Source: JANWXD01 sp035575135
Lineage (GTDB): Bacteria; Acidobacteriota; Terriglobia; Bryobacterales; Bryobacteraceae
NCBI GenBank assembly: GCA_035575135.1
Contig: DATLYE010000078.1
Coordinates: forward strand, 136,094-200,093
Length of the DNA stretch: 64,000 nt
Direction: 5' to 3'
Below are positions 26,816-36,224 of the stretch, piece by piece. A program made the position numbers and the translations under genes. Positions within the stretch are counted from its first letter, which is position 1. Every line of letters begins with the position of its first letter. The notes under the pieces were generated by a model that did not search any database, was not told the origin of the DNA, and saw only the letters and a list, made by a program, of their open reading frames with translations.

Positions 26816-28600
26816 TCAGCTCCGGGGCTTTCGCGGACTTCGGCCGTCGCTTTCGCGCGGCGCGAGAACTCCCTTGCCCTCCTGAATCACCACCACTCGG
26901 TTGGCCGGGATGTCGGCGAAAGTTTCGGTGTTGCCCTCCGGCCAGCGCACCGTCACGGCGGCGCCGGAGGCCTGACCGAGTCCGAAGTGAACGCGGAAAT
27001 CGCTTTGCGAAATGTGATAGCCGCCGCTGCGTACCTCGTCGGTCTGGCGCCCGTCTGCCGTGGCGACCGTGATGCGCGCCCCTACAGCGTCCCGGCCCGT
27101 GCGCGTGAGCGCCCGTACCAAAAGCCAGTTGCCTTTCTCCCCGAAGTTTTTGAGCAGCGACGGCCGTTCGTGCACGTTCACCACCACAATTTCGAGTGAG
27201 CCGTCGTTGTCCAGATCGCCCACGGCGATGCCCCGTGAGGAGTGGCGCGCCAGGATTCCGGGGCCGGCCTGCGAAGAGATGTCATAAAATTGTCCGTCGC
27301 GCCGGTTCCAGTACAGCAGGCGCTGCTGCTTGTAGTTCTCTCCCACCGGCAGCTGATCCACTTCGGGATAGACGTGGCCGTTGGCGACGAAGATGTCCTT
27401 CCAGCCGTCGTGGTCGAAGTCGAGGAACGCCGCACCCCATCCCAGAAACAGCGTGTTCACGGCCAGTCCGGCGGCCATGGTTACTTCCGTGAAGGTCCCA
27501 TCTCCGGCGTTGTGATACAGGTTGGGCGTATCGTTCGAGAAATTTGTCTTGAAGATATCCAGGGCGCCGTCGCGGTCGAAATCGCCGGCCGCCGCTCCCA
27601 TGCCTGCCTGCTCCTGCCCGTCCTCGTTCAAGGCGGCGCCGGAGTAAAGTCCGATCTCCTCGAAGGTCCCGTCGCGCTTGTTGCGGTAAAGAAGGCTGGG
27701 CGTGGAATCGCAGGCCACATACATGTCCGGCCAGCCGTCGTTGTCGAAATCGCCGCTCAGGGCGGTGAAGCCGTAGTACTGCTTCGGGCCGGCCACGCCG
27801 GACGGCCCAGAGACGTCTGTGAAGCGCCCGCGGCCGTCGTTGCGGTAAAGCGACATGGTTTCGCCCGGCAATCCCCGCGGTCCGCATAACACCGGGAATC
27901 CCTTCCAGCGGCAGTGCGCGCTCTCGCCCGGGCGAGGCGTCTTGGCCGGGTCGAACTCCAGGTAGCGCGCCACGAACAGGTCGAGATCGCCGTCGCGGTC
28001 GTAATCGAAGAAGGAGCATCCCGTGCCCCACCGGCGCGCGGCCGACTTCAGCCCGCGCGCTTCGGTCTCGTCCCGGAACGTGCCGTTGCCCAGGTTGCGG
28101 AACAGTACGTCCTGGCCCCAGTGCGTGACGTACAGATCCACCCAGCCGTCGTTGTCAATGTCGCCGGCGCAGACGCCCTGAGCCCAACCCGTGTGCACCA
28201 GACCAGCTTTGGTCGTGACCTCCTCGAACTTGAGACCGCCCAGATTCCGGTACAGGTGATGGGACGGACGGGGCCCGGACTTTTCGAAGCGGTCGCCGTT
28301 CACCAAAAAGATGTCGGGGAGTCCGTCGTTGTCGTAGTCCACAATGGCGACCCCGTTGCCCGTAGTCTCGACGATGTAAGACTTGTTGCGCTCGGCCCCG
28401 GAGACGTTGACCGCCGTGAGTCCGGCCGCCGGAGCCAGATCCTCATAGCGCACCTCCGGCGGCTTCAGTCCGGGCGGAAGGGGCCGTGCCGGCCGCGCGG
28501 TACGCGAGGCGGTCGCCATTCCCTGAGACAGAGCGCCCCACACAACTCCCGCGCCTGCCACTGCCAGCGTCACCCACAATGCAAGGCGGAGGCGTTTCAT
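26816..28600 (-). CDS. CRTAC1-like FG-GAP/ASPIC-UnbV repeat protein 1
   Basis: 594 aa. N-terminal membrane/signal segment (residues 5-25), then repeated FG-GAP/VCBS units with Ca-binding DxDxDG loops (DYDNDGLPDIF, DIDNDGWVDLY, DYDRDGDLDLF, DFDNDGWPDMY, DFDRDGALDIF, DFDHDGWKDIF, DLDNDGSLEI). The C-terminus is an ASPIC/UnbV domain (VGARITVATADGRQ, GYHISQSDFRVHFGLG). Predicted beta-propeller, exported. ATG 28600 overlaps the stop of the preceding paralogue by 4 nt, so the two are co-translated. The function in Acidobacteria is unknown; surface glycan binding is a guess from context. Confidence 0.88.
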   Translation of the reverse strand: MKRLRLALWVTLAVAGAGVVWGALSQGMATASRTARPARPLPPGLKPPEVRYEDLAPAAGLTAVNVSGAERNKSYIVETTGNGVAIVDYDNDGLPDIFLVNGDRFEKSGPRPSHHLYRNLGGLKFEEVTTKAGLVHTGWAQGVCAGDIDNDGWVDLYVTHWGQDVLFRNLGNGTFRDETEARGLKSAARRWGTGCSFFDYDRDGDLDLFVARYLEFDPAKTPRPGESAHCRWKGFPVLCGPRGLPGETMSLYRNDGRGRFTDVSGPSGVAGPKQYYGFTALSGDFDNDGWPDMYVACDSTPSLLYRNKRDGTFEEIGLYSGAALNEDGQEQAGMGAAAGDFDRDGALDIFKTNFSNDTPNLYHNAGDGTFTEVTMAAGLAVNTLFLGWGAAFLDFDHDGWKDIFVANGHVYPEVDQLPVGENYKQQRLLYWNRRDGQFYDISSQAGPGILARHSSRGIAVGDLDNDGSLEIVVVNVHERPSLLKNFGEKGNWLLVRALTRTGRDAVGARITVATADGRQTDEVRSGGYHISQSDFRVHFGLGQASGAAVTVRWPEGNTETFADIPANRVVVIQEGKGVLAPRESDGRSPRKPRS

Positions 28601-30267
28601 GGCCCGTTGCTCTCGGCGGGTTCACGGACCGTCAGAACGCGGTCCGCAGGAATCTGTTCGAGTTTCTGCACGAGGCCGCTTGGCCAGCGGATTTCCACCA
28701 GCCTGACGCGGCTGTCCTTCCCCAGACCGAAGTGCACGCGTTTGTCGCTGGCCGAAAGGTAACTCGAGGCGGTGGTGACGACGGCGTGCTGCTCCAGCCC
28801 CGACTCGCCCACGATCCGGACCTCGGCGCCGATGCCGTCGCGGTTGCTGCGGGTGCCGGTCAGCTGGATCAGCAGCCAGTGGTTGCCGTTGCCGCCTTCG
28901 TTGCGCAGCACAAGGGCGGGCCGGTCATTGCAATTCACCACCAGGTCGAGAAAGCCGTCGTTGTTGAGGTCTCCGAAGCCGATTCCCCGGGCCGCCAGCG
29001 GCACCTGGAACGGCGGGCCGCTCTGCCGGGAGACGTCTTCGAACCTGCCGCCCCGGTTGCGCATCAGCAGGAGCGGCTCCAGGTACCGAATATTGGGCTG
29101 CGTCAGCTCGATGTTGTCCATGACGTGGCCCTGGCCGACCAGCAGATCCTTCCAGCCGTCATTGTCGTAGTCGAGAAAGCGCGCGCCCCAGCCGGAGTGC
29201 AGCATGGTGATCCCTGCCACGCCGCTCGGGCCGGAAACGTACTCGAAGGCACCCTTGGAATTCCGAAACAGGGCGTACTTTTGATTGGCCAGCGCGTTGA
29301 CGAAAACGTCGGGCCAGCCGTCGTTGTCGTAATCGGCAAAGTCTGTGCCCATTCCGGCGAACGTGCGGCCGTCCTCATCGTAGGCGAGGCCCGCGAGCAG
29401 GGCCACTTCTTCGAATGTGCCGTCCCCTTTATTGCGGAACAACTGCTGGGGGTAGGAATCGTTGGCGACGAAAATATCCGTCCAGCCGTCGCGGTCGAAG
29501 TCCGCGATGGCCACCCCCAGTCCCTTGCCCGGGTGGCCGGAGATGCCCGCGGATTGCGAGACGTCCGTAAAGGTTCCGTCGCCGTTGTTGCGGTAAAGCA
29601 GGTGCGTGATGGGTTCGAACTGGTCCGGATGGCAGTAGGCGCGGTAGCCCGGCTTCCGCTCCCCGCAGTAAATGTTTTTGGAAAAGTCCCAGTCCAGATA
29701 CCGGGCTACGAACAAATCCAGGTAGCCGTCTTTGTCGTAATCGAGGAACGCGGCTCCAACGGACCAGCCGCCGGCGCCCACCCCGGCCTGCTCAGTGACG
29801 TCGCTGAAGGTGCCGTCGCCGTTGTTGCGATAAAGGATGTTGCGCCCGAAGTTGGTCACGTACAGGTCCGGCTGGCCGTCGTTGTTGTAGTCTCCGACGG
29901 CGGCGCCCATGCCGTAGGAGTGGCCCCGCACGCCTGCCCGCTCCGTGACGTCCGCAAAACGAAAATTGCCGAGATTGCGGTAAAGCCGGTTCCAGTAGCG
30001 GGGATCGGACTTATCTGGCTGCCGGCCGGCAGGCATGGGATCGGCGAGGGCGGCGCCGTTGACCAGGAAAACATCGAGCAAGCCGTCGCCGTCATAGTCG
30101 AACAGCGCAACGCCTCCGGTCATGGACTCGATTAGATACTTCTCGGAAGTAAGGCTGGCGTGGTTGCGAAAGTCCAAGCCTGAGGAGGCGGTCACGTCGG
30201 AAAAGGTCGGCGGAGCGGGATTGAGCAGCGCCGCCGCGGAGAAAGCCAGGATCAACCACCCCCTCAT
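28597..30267 (-). CDS. CRTAC1-like FG-GAP/ASPIC-UnbV repeat protein 2
   Basis: 556 aa from the ATG at 30267. Signal peptide MRGWLILAFSAAALLNPAPP, then about seven FG-GAP units (DYDGDGLLDVF, DYNNDGQPDLY, DYDKDGYLDLF, DFDRDGWTDIF, DYDNDGWPDVF, DYDNDGWKDLL, DLNNDGFLDLV) and a C-terminal ASPIC/UnbV domain (DGIGAEVRIVGESG, SYLSASDKRVHFGLG). The frame is open to 30393, but 30267 gives the signal peptide and lies 6 nt behind the start predicted from a perfect TATAAT. First gene of the two-gene paralogue operon, divergent from a GH51 gene. Confidence 0.88.
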   Translation of the reverse strand: MRGWLILAFSAAALLNPAPPTFSDVTASSGLDFRNHASLTSEKYLIESMTGGVALFDYDGDGLLDVFLVNGAALADPMPAGRQPDKSDPRYWNRLYRNLGNFRFADVTERAGVRGHSYGMGAAVGDYNNDGQPDLYVTNFGRNILYRNNGDGTFSDVTEQAGVGAGGWSVGAAFLDYDKDGYLDLFVARYLDWDFSKNIYCGERKPGYRAYCHPDQFEPITHLLYRNNGDGTFTDVSQSAGISGHPGKGLGVAIADFDRDGWTDIFVANDSYPQQLFRNKGDGTFEEVALLAGLAYDEDGRTFAGMGTDFADYDNDGWPDVFVNALANQKYALFRNSKGAFEYVSGPSGVAGITMLHSGWGARFLDYDNDGWKDLLVGQGHVMDNIELTQPNIRYLEPLLLMRNRGGRFEDVSRQSGPPFQVPLAARGIGFGDLNNDGFLDLVVNCNDRPALVLRNEGGNGNHWLLIQLTGTRSNRDGIGAEVRIVGESGLEQHAVVTTASSYLSASDKRVHFGLGKDSRVRLVEIRWPSGLVQKLEQIPADRVLTVREPAESNGP

Positions 30268-30279
30268 GCCGACAGGCCC

Positions 30280-30285
30280 ATTATA
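30280..30285 (-). promoter_or_regulatory. Consensus -10 TATAAT, predicted 6-nt leader
   Basis: TATAAT on the minus strand with predicted start 30273 and ATG at 30267 (leader GTCGGC, no ribosome site). It lies in the 61-bp divergent region shared with the GH51 gene at 30329. Confidence 0.55.
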
Positions 30286-30328
30286 CCGAGCGGTTCGCCG
30301 TGGCATGATTTGGGGAGCGGAGGATTCG

Positions 30329-32359
30329 ATGAGAAAACGCTTGCATAAATTTGTGCTATGGCTGGCGCCGCTGGCCGCGATCGGGGCCGACACGTTCGTT
30401 CGAACAGATGGCCCCGAAGCTCTGATCGAAGTTGACGCGACTCGGCGAGCCGACTACCGGATTCCACGCACGATTTTCGGAACGTTCCTCGAGCCTATCG
30501 GGCGGGCAATCTACGGGGGGTTGTGGGCGCAGGTGGTGGAGAACCCGAGCTTTGAGGACGGGCTCTGGAGTGTAGAGAACCTGCGGCGGCTCGTGGAGGA
30601 GACGCCGGGCCTCGAACGGGCCTCCGCCATCGGACTTCCGATTCCATGGGAGCCGTTGGACGCCGCCCAGGGCTGGCGCTACGAGCCGCGCTGGGGCGAT
30701 GCCGCCAATTCGTCGCGTTCCCTGCTGATCATGGGACTTCCGGGCAAAGAAACCGGGGTCCGCCAGCGGGTTCATCTGCCGGTCCACCGGATTGTGAGGT
30801 ACACCGGAAGCCTGTGGGCGCGCCACATCAGCGGCCCGGCGGGCATCGAGGTCTCTATCCGCCGCCGAAACGACCCGTCAACCGTGTTTGCGCGTGCCGG
30901 TATCTCGCTGAAGGGCTCCGCTTGGCAGCGTTACGAATTTGCGCTCGAGCTCAAACGCGGGCAGATCGAACCCTTGGAACCTGCGGATCTGGTCGTGGCG
31001 GTGCGGGATGAAGGGCGGGTGCTCGTTGACCAGGTCCTTGTCTTTCCGGCGGACCACGTGGAAGGCATGGAGCCCGAAATGATCGAACTTTCACGTGCCT
31101 TGCGCACGCCGGTGGTCCGTTTCGGGGGCAACTTCACTTCCGGCTACCACTGGCGCGACGGCGTCGGCCTGCAGGACCGGCGTGTGTCTATGCTTAACCA
31201 GGCCTGGGGCATCCCCGAATACAACCATTTCGGCACCGACGAGTTTCTCCGCTTCTGCCGGCTCGTCGGGGCCGAACCGCAGATCGCCCTGAATCTCGGA
31301 AGCGGCACCCCGGAAGAGGCGGCCGCATGGGTACGCTACGTGAACGAGCGCTGGGGTGAGCGCCGCGGCGGACTGCTCTGGGAACTGGGCAACGAGTTGT
31401 GGGGAACGTTCCAGATCGGTTACCCCACGCTCGAGCGGGTGGCGGAGCGGACGCGCGTGTTTGCCGAGGCCGTGCGCGCCGCCGACGCTTCGGCGCGGCT
31501 CATCGCCACGGGCCAGGATCCGGACCGTTTTCGCGAGTGGAACGCACAACTTTTGGCGCTTCCCGCCGGATCGTTCGAGTACCTGGCAACCCATTTCGTC
31601 GTCGGCACCGCCAATGTCCGCCGCAACGAGCCCTCCCCGGATTTCGTGGCCGAGGCGGCTCTTGCGCTTCCGGTCGGTCTGGAGCGGCTGTTACGGCAGA
31701 TGAAAGAACAGATCGCGGAACATCCCGCCCACCGGGATCGGGTTCGGATCGCTTTCACCGAGTGGCTCTTCTGGGGGCGGGACGACCGCGTGCCGCGGTT
31801 TCACAACCTCGGAGGCGCTCTGTGCGCTGCGGGGTTCCTCAATACCTTGGTCCGGGTAGCCGATTTCGTGCCGATCGCCGACATGACCGGCCTCATCGAG
31901 TTCGGAGGGATCTGGAAAAAGCGCAGCCGTGTGTACGCCACGCCGGCTTACTACGCGTTTCGGCTGTACTCGACCGCGGACATCGCCATCCCGGTCGCCG
32001 CGCAGATGCGCGGTCCGGGGTACGATGTCCGGGAGGGCAACGTCCGGATCCCGGAGATCCCCGATGTGCCCTATCTCGATGTGACCGCAGCGTTGAATGG
32101 TCGGGGCGACCGGCTCACCTTGTTTGCCGTCAACCGGCACCTGCACCGGGATGTTCCGGCACGGATCCGCCTGAGGGGCTTCCCCGCGACGGGCAACGCG
32201 CGCGTTTTGACGTTGTCGGGCGCCAGCATTTATCAGCACAATGACGAGACACGCCCGGAGGCCGTGGTGCCGCTGGAGGGCTTTGTTCCAGCGGGCCAGG
32301 AGTTCTCGTACACCTTCCGGCGGGCGAGCGTCACGCGGGTCGAGCTGCAGGCCCGTTGA
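30329..32359 (+). CDS. Exported GH51-like alpha-L-arabinofuranosidase with N-terminal CBM-like domain
   Basis: 676 aa. Signal peptide MRKRLHKFVLWLAPLAAIGA; residues about 90-240 form a beta-sandwich resembling a CBM4/9-type domain (VHRIVRYTGSLWARHISGPA); the rest is a GH51 barrel with a C-terminal beta domain. Candidate acid/base E356 in WELGNELWG and nucleophile E478 in FTEWLFWG. FGTFLEPIGRAIYGG and RFGGNFTSGYHWRDG are family landmarks. ATG 30329 follows GGAGG at 5-nt spacing. Neighbour of a TonB receptor and a second, shorter GH51 (36225), suggesting arabinan or arabinoxylan side-chain removal at the cell surface or periplasm. Confidence 0.88.
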   Translation: MRKRLHKFVLWLAPLAAIGADTFVRTDGPEALIEVDATRRADYRIPRTIFGTFLEPIGRAIYGGLWAQVVENPSFEDGLWSVENLRRLVEETPGLERASAIGLPIPWEPLDAAQGWRYEPRWGDAANSSRSLLIMGLPGKETGVRQRVHLPVHRIVRYTGSLWARHISGPAGIEVSIRRRNDPSTVFARAGISLKGSAWQRYEFALELKRGQIEPLEPADLVVAVRDEGRVLVDQVLVFPADHVEGMEPEMIELSRALRTPVVRFGGNFTSGYHWRDGVGLQDRRVSMLNQAWGIPEYNHFGTDEFLRFCRLVGAEPQIALNLGSGTPEEAAAWVRYVNERWGERRGGLLWELGNELWGTFQIGYPTLERVAERTRVFAEAVRAADASARLIATGQDPDRFREWNAQLLALPAGSFEYLATHFVVGTANVRRNEPSPDFVAEAALALPVGLERLLRQMKEQIAEHPAHRDRVRIAFTEWLFWGRDDRVPRFHNLGGALCAAGFLNTLVRVADFVPIADMTGLIEFGGIWKKRSRVYATPAYYAFRLYSTADIAIPVAAQMRGPGYDVREGNVRIPEIPDVPYLDVTAALNGRGDRLTLFAVNRHLHRDVPARIRLRGFPATGNARVLTLSGASIYQHNDETRPEAVVPLEGFVPAGQEFSYTFRRASVTRVELQAR

Positions 32360-32459
32360 GGGGCCGGGGTTTGAATGCCCTAAGTGATTGATTCCAGGGC
32401 TGATCAGTGCTCGGTGACCGGGCGCGTGGCTCCTAGTGTGAAGATCTTAATTTTTTTGC

Positions 32460-32488
32460 TTGACTTTCCACCGTTACACGGGTATAAA
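32460..32488 (+). promoter_or_regulatory. Strong sigma-70 promoter TTGACT-N17-TATAAA for the TonB receptor
   Basis: TTGACT 32460-32465 and TATAAA 32483-32488 with a 17-bp spacer, preceded by a T tract (32451-32457) like the promoter at 3107. The predicted start near 32495 gives a leader of about 60 nt carrying AGGAGG at 32538-32543. The rest of the 195-bp gap after the GH51 gene shows no clear terminator. Confidence 0.75.
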
Positions 32489-32554
32489 TTTTGTGAGCGT
32501 TTACAATGGCCGGAGCCGAAGAGGCGAGCGGCCAGCCAGGAGGCTAGTCGAAAG

Positions 32555-35500
32555 ATGTCGCGCAGTGTCTTGTTGAAGCTGGGCCGGCTTGCAGCCGCCC
32601 TGACGCTTTTTGCAGTTTCGATATTGGCTCAGAGGGCCGACCGCGCCACGATTACGGGCATCGTCACGGACCCCAGCGGGAATGTGGTGCCGAATGCCAA
32701 AGTCATCGTTCGCAATGAAGGGACGGGCGTTGAGACGATACTGACCACCAACGAAGCCGGCACCTACACGACGCCACTGCTCACGCTGGGCACGTACACC
32801 GTGACCGTGGAACACCAAGGGTTCAAGACGTTCGTCCGCTCGGGCATCACTCTGACGGGCGGTCAGGTTTACCGCCAGGACGCAACGCTCGAGCTAGGCA
32901 CGGTGACGGAACGAGTGGAAGTGTCGGCGGCGGCCGAGCTGATCAACACGGCCCAGCCTGAGGTGACAAACACCGTAGACCAGACCTATTACAAGAACCT
33001 CCCCGTGGTCATGGGCGCCGACATCCGTCTGGCCGAGGCCATGCTGCTGCTGCAGCCCGGGTACTTCCCCATGAAGCCCAACGGTGACCCGATGTTCCGC
33101 GGCAGCCAGTTCTCCTCGCGAATGAACGGAGGGCAGACCTTCGGCATGGAGAATTTCTTCGACGGCGCTGCGTTCGGCTATGCCTCCGGCCACCAGCAGA
33201 GTCACGAGAGCGCACCTTCCATCGAGAGCATCCAGGAGATGAAGGTGACCAACTCCATGTACTCGGCTCAGTACGGGCATACGACGGGCGGAACCGTGGA
33301 GTACACGTCAAAGTCGGGGACCAATGAACTTCACGGCAGCTTTTATGAATACTTTGCCAACGACAAATTGAACGCTCGCGGATTCTTCCCTGAGCGGGCC
33401 ACCAAGCAGCGGAGCAACGCTTTCGGCTTCACCATCGGCGGCCCGGTCGTGATTCCCAAGGTCTACGACGGCCACAACAAGACCTTTTTCTTCTTCAACA
33501 TGGACTGGCTGAAATTCCGCTCCGGCGTGCTGCCCGGCTTCGGCAACACGGTCCCGATTGAGCCGTTCCGCCAGGGTGATTTCAGCGCGCTGCTGGGCGG
33601 GCAGATCTCCACCGACGTGCTCGGCAGGCCCGTTTATTCGGGACAGATTTTCGATCCGAGCACGACGCGCACGGTGAACGGCGTCCCGGTGCGAGATCCG
33701 TTCCCGGGCAACATCATTCCCGCCAACCACCCGCTGCGGAGTCAGGTGGCGGCCAAGATCGTGCCCCTGATCCCCAAACCGGACCGGGCGGGACTCTCCT
33801 TCAATGTCGCCGGCAACCCGGCGGGCGACCAGACCTGGATCGCCAACTTCCGCACTCCGTTGATCCGCGTAGATCATCACTTCAATCCCCGGTTCCGCAC
33901 CAGCCACACGTTTTTCTGGCCTTATCGGCCTGCCATCCGCAACTGCGGCGAGATCCAGGGGTGTAACTTCCGGTTCGATCCGGAGAAGGAATCCGCCAAG
34001 AATGATGACTACATCGGCATTGGCTTTTACCAGAGAATCTCGACGCATCACGCTACCCAGCAGTTCGACACGATTATCACCAACAATCTGCTGCATCACG
34101 GCATGGTCGCCTACGACCGCTGGTTTATGGGCGGGATTCCCATTTCTGCCGGTGTAGGGTGGCCCACCAAGCTGTGGGGCAGCCTGGAAAAGAGCGGCCT
34201 TCTCGATAACACGGCCGGATTCCCTAACATGACGTTTACGGGCAACATCCCGTATTCGCAGCTGGGTATCGGCTGGATCGGCTTCGGCTTCGAAGCCATC
34301 AATCGCTGGCAGTTCGCGAATGATCTTACCTGGGTGAAGGGCAAGCACACTCTGAAGGTCGGTTACGAGTTTCGGCATCACCAGTTCAATTATCGCGGCT
34401 GGGCCAATGGAACGGGCGGGTTCTTCAACTTCAACAGACTGGGCACCGGCGGTTACGATGCCCGCGGGAACAGTCTTGCGGCCACCGGCGATCCGTTCGC
34501 GTCGTTCCTGCTCGGCCAGACCCATACTGCGAACTTCCTGATTCCGAACTTCGTCACCTTCAACGGAAACTGGACCTCAGCGTTTATCAACGACGACATC
34601 AAAGTGACGCCGCGGCTCACCCTGACACTCGGTTTGCGGTTTGATTACCAGTACCCGTGGACAGAGCGCTACGATCGCATGTCCAACTTCTCGGCGACGA
34701 CGCCGAATCCCGGAGCGGGCGGGCGGCCCGGCGCTCTGGTATTTGCGGGCAAAGGCCCGGGTCGTACTGGACTGCGTCACTTCTTCGACATCCCTGTGGA
34801 TGCCTTCGGACCGCGCTTCGGCTTCGCCTACCGGCTCGGGGACCGGAACGTCGTCCGTGGCGGTTACGGAATCTACTACAACAGCAAACCCTTCGGCTCC
34901 GGACCGCAGCCGATCCGCGGCTTCCAGGGTAACCCGCAGGCGCCCAACCTTACGGCGGGCCTGTCGCCGGCCTTCTACCTCGACGACGGATTCCCGCGAA
35001 ATCTGGTCGAGCGCCCGCCGTTCATTGATCCGACGTTCGCCAACGGCACGACCATTCAGGCGATTCCTGCCGACGAGCTGAAGCTGCCGCGGTATCAGAA
35101 CTGGTCTCTCACCATCCAGCGCCAGGTGACGGAGAACACGCTGGCCGACATCTCCTACGTGGCCAATCGTGGCACGCGGCTGCCGCAGCATCCGAATTTC
35201 CTCGGTACCGCCGCGAACATGAATCATCCGGATGTGCTCAGATACGGTGCGAGCGTCCTGTCGGCCAATATCAACTCGCAGGTCGCCCGGGACGCGGGAA
35301 TCGCTCCTCCGTACCCCGGCTTCAGCGGCAACGTGGCCCAGGCCTTGCGTCCGTACCCGCAGTACCAGTTCCTGGACTACCGCGCCCTTCCCATCGGCTG
35401 GAGCATTTACCATTCACTCCAGGCCAAGCTCGATAAGCGGTTCTCCAATGGGTTCCAGTTCCGCGTGTTCTATACCTGGTCCAAGCTCATCAACGATGGC

Positions 35501-36133
35501 GCCGAAAACGCCCAGCGCGGTGGAACCGGCATCCAAAATCCGGCTGACACACAACGTGGAGAACGGGGACTGAGCTTCGACGATGTTCCTCACACCTTCG
35601 TGTTCGCCTACACCTGGGAGATCCCGATCGGCAAGGGTAAGACCGGATTCGTGGGAAAACTGCTCCAGGGCTGGACGCTCAACGGGATCTTGAGGTACGA
35701 AAGCCCCCGGCCGCTGAACATTACGATGGACAACGACCTGGGTCCCTTTCTGTTCAACAATCAGAAGCGTCCGGACCGCGTTGCCGACGCTAAAGGGCGG
35801 CTCGACTTCGATGATTTCGATCCCAACAAGGACCGGCTCTTTGACCGTTCCGCATGGAGGGATCCGGGCCCGCTCCGCTTCGGCAACGCCCCGCGTACCG
35901 ACGGTACGGTTCGGGGACTGGCTACGGCCACGACTGAGGACATCAGCCTGTTCAAGGAAACGAAGATCGGCGAGCGGTTCCGGCACCGATTCGAAGTGCA
36001 GTTTGGCAACGTCACGAACCGCACGGTCTTCTGCGAGCCGAACACCAACTGGAGCTCCGGCGCCTTCGGGCAGGTCAGCACTCAGTGCAACCAGCCGCGG
36101 TCGGTACAGTTCGGCATGAAGCTGGAGTACTGA
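32555..36133 (+). CDS. TonB-dependent receptor with carboxypeptidase-regulatory-like N-terminus 1
   Basis: Outer-membrane transporter, 1192 aa. Signal peptide (MSRSVLLKLGRLAAALTLFA ... LAQ), then a carboxypeptidase-regulatory-like Ig fold at about 28-115 (ATITGIVTDPSGNVVPNAKV), plug region about 120-260 (GGTVEYTSKSGTNELHGSFY), then a 22-strand-type beta barrel to the C-terminal aromatic residue (QFGMKLEY). This is the Oar-like architecture abundant in Solibacter-type Acidobacteria. ATG 32555 has AGGAGG at 11-nt spacing; the frame open upstream to 32384 overlaps the promoter. Flanked by two GH51 enzymes, so an arabino-oligosaccharide is a reasonable substrate guess. No SusD partner is present. 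Confidence 0.93.
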   Translation: MSRSVLLKLGRLAAALTLFAVSILAQRADRATITGIVTDPSGNVVPNAKVIVRNEGTGVETILTTNEAGTYTTPLLTLGTYTVTVEHQGFKTFVRSGITLTGGQVYRQDATLELGTVTERVEVSAAAELINTAQPEVTNTVDQTYYKNLPVVMGADIRLAEAMLLLQPGYFPMKPNGDPMFRGSQFSSRMNGGQTFGMENFFDGAAFGYASGHQQSHESAPSIESIQEMKVTNSMYSAQYGHTTGGTVEYTSKSGTNELHGSFYEYFANDKLNARGFFPERATKQRSNAFGFTIGGPVVIPKVYDGHNKTFFFFNMDWLKFRSGVLPGFGNTVPIEPFRQGDFSALLGGQISTDVLGRPVYSGQIFDPSTTRTVNGVPVRDPFPGNIIPANHPLRSQVAAKIVPLIPKPDRAGLSFNVAGNPAGDQTWIANFRTPLIRVDHHFNPRFRTSHTFFWPYRPAIRNCGEIQGCNFRFDPEKESAKNDDYIGIGFYQRISTHHATQQFDTIITNNLLHHGMVAYDRWFMGGIPISAGVGWPTKLWGSLEKSGLLDNTAGFPNMTFTGNIPYSQLGIGWIGFGFEAINRWQFANDLTWVKGKHTLKVGYEFRHHQFNYRGWANGTGGFFNFNRLGTGGYDARGNSLAATGDPFASFLLGQTHTANFLIPNFVTFNGNWTSAFINDDIKVTPRLTLTLGLRFDYQYPWTERYDRMSNFSATTPNPGAGGRPGALVFAGKGPGRTGLRHFFDIPVDAFGPRFGFAYRLGDRNVVRGGYGIYYNSKPFGSGPQPIRGFQGNPQAPNLTAGLSPAFYLDDGFPRNLVERPPFIDPTFANGTTIQAIPADELKLPRYQNWSLTIQRQVTENTLADISYVANRGTRLPQHPNFLGTAANMNHPDVLRYGASVLSANINSQVARDAGIAPPYPGFSGNVAQALRPYPQYQFLDYRALPIGWSIYHSLQAKLDKRFSNGFQFRVFYTWSKLINDGAENAQRGGTGIQNPADTQRGERGLSFDDVPHTFVFAYTWEIPIGKGKTGFVGKLLQGWTLNGILRYESPRPLNITMDNDLGPFLFNNQKRPDRVADAKGRLDFDDFDPNKDRLFDRSAWRDPGPLRFGNAPRTDGTVRGLATATTEDISLFKETKIGERFRHRFEVQFGNVTNRTVFCEPNTNWSSGAFGQVSTQCNQPRSVQFGMKLEY

Positions 36134-36159
36134 TCTCCGGCCGTTCATTCAGTGTGGGC

Positions 36160-36185
36160 GGGCCGGCACCGAGCAGTGCCGGTCC
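36160..36185 (+). terminator. Hairpin between TonB receptor and GH51 genes
   Basis: Ten-pair stem (36160-36169 with 36176-36185, one G-U) and a 6-nt loop, followed by GCATCTCTCTCTAG. It lacks a clean T run, so it may be a partial terminator or an RNA-stabilising processing element separating strong receptor expression from the enzyme gene. Confidence 0.5.
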
Positions 36186-36224
36186 GCATCTCTCTCTAGT
36201 AATTTCCTCCTGAGGGATATGTCT

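Noticed and set aside
28486..30135. Plus-strand open frame opposite the CRTAC1-like genes
   Set aside because: Val/Ala-rich repetitive translation arises from the antisense of the DxDxDG repeats; not a gene.
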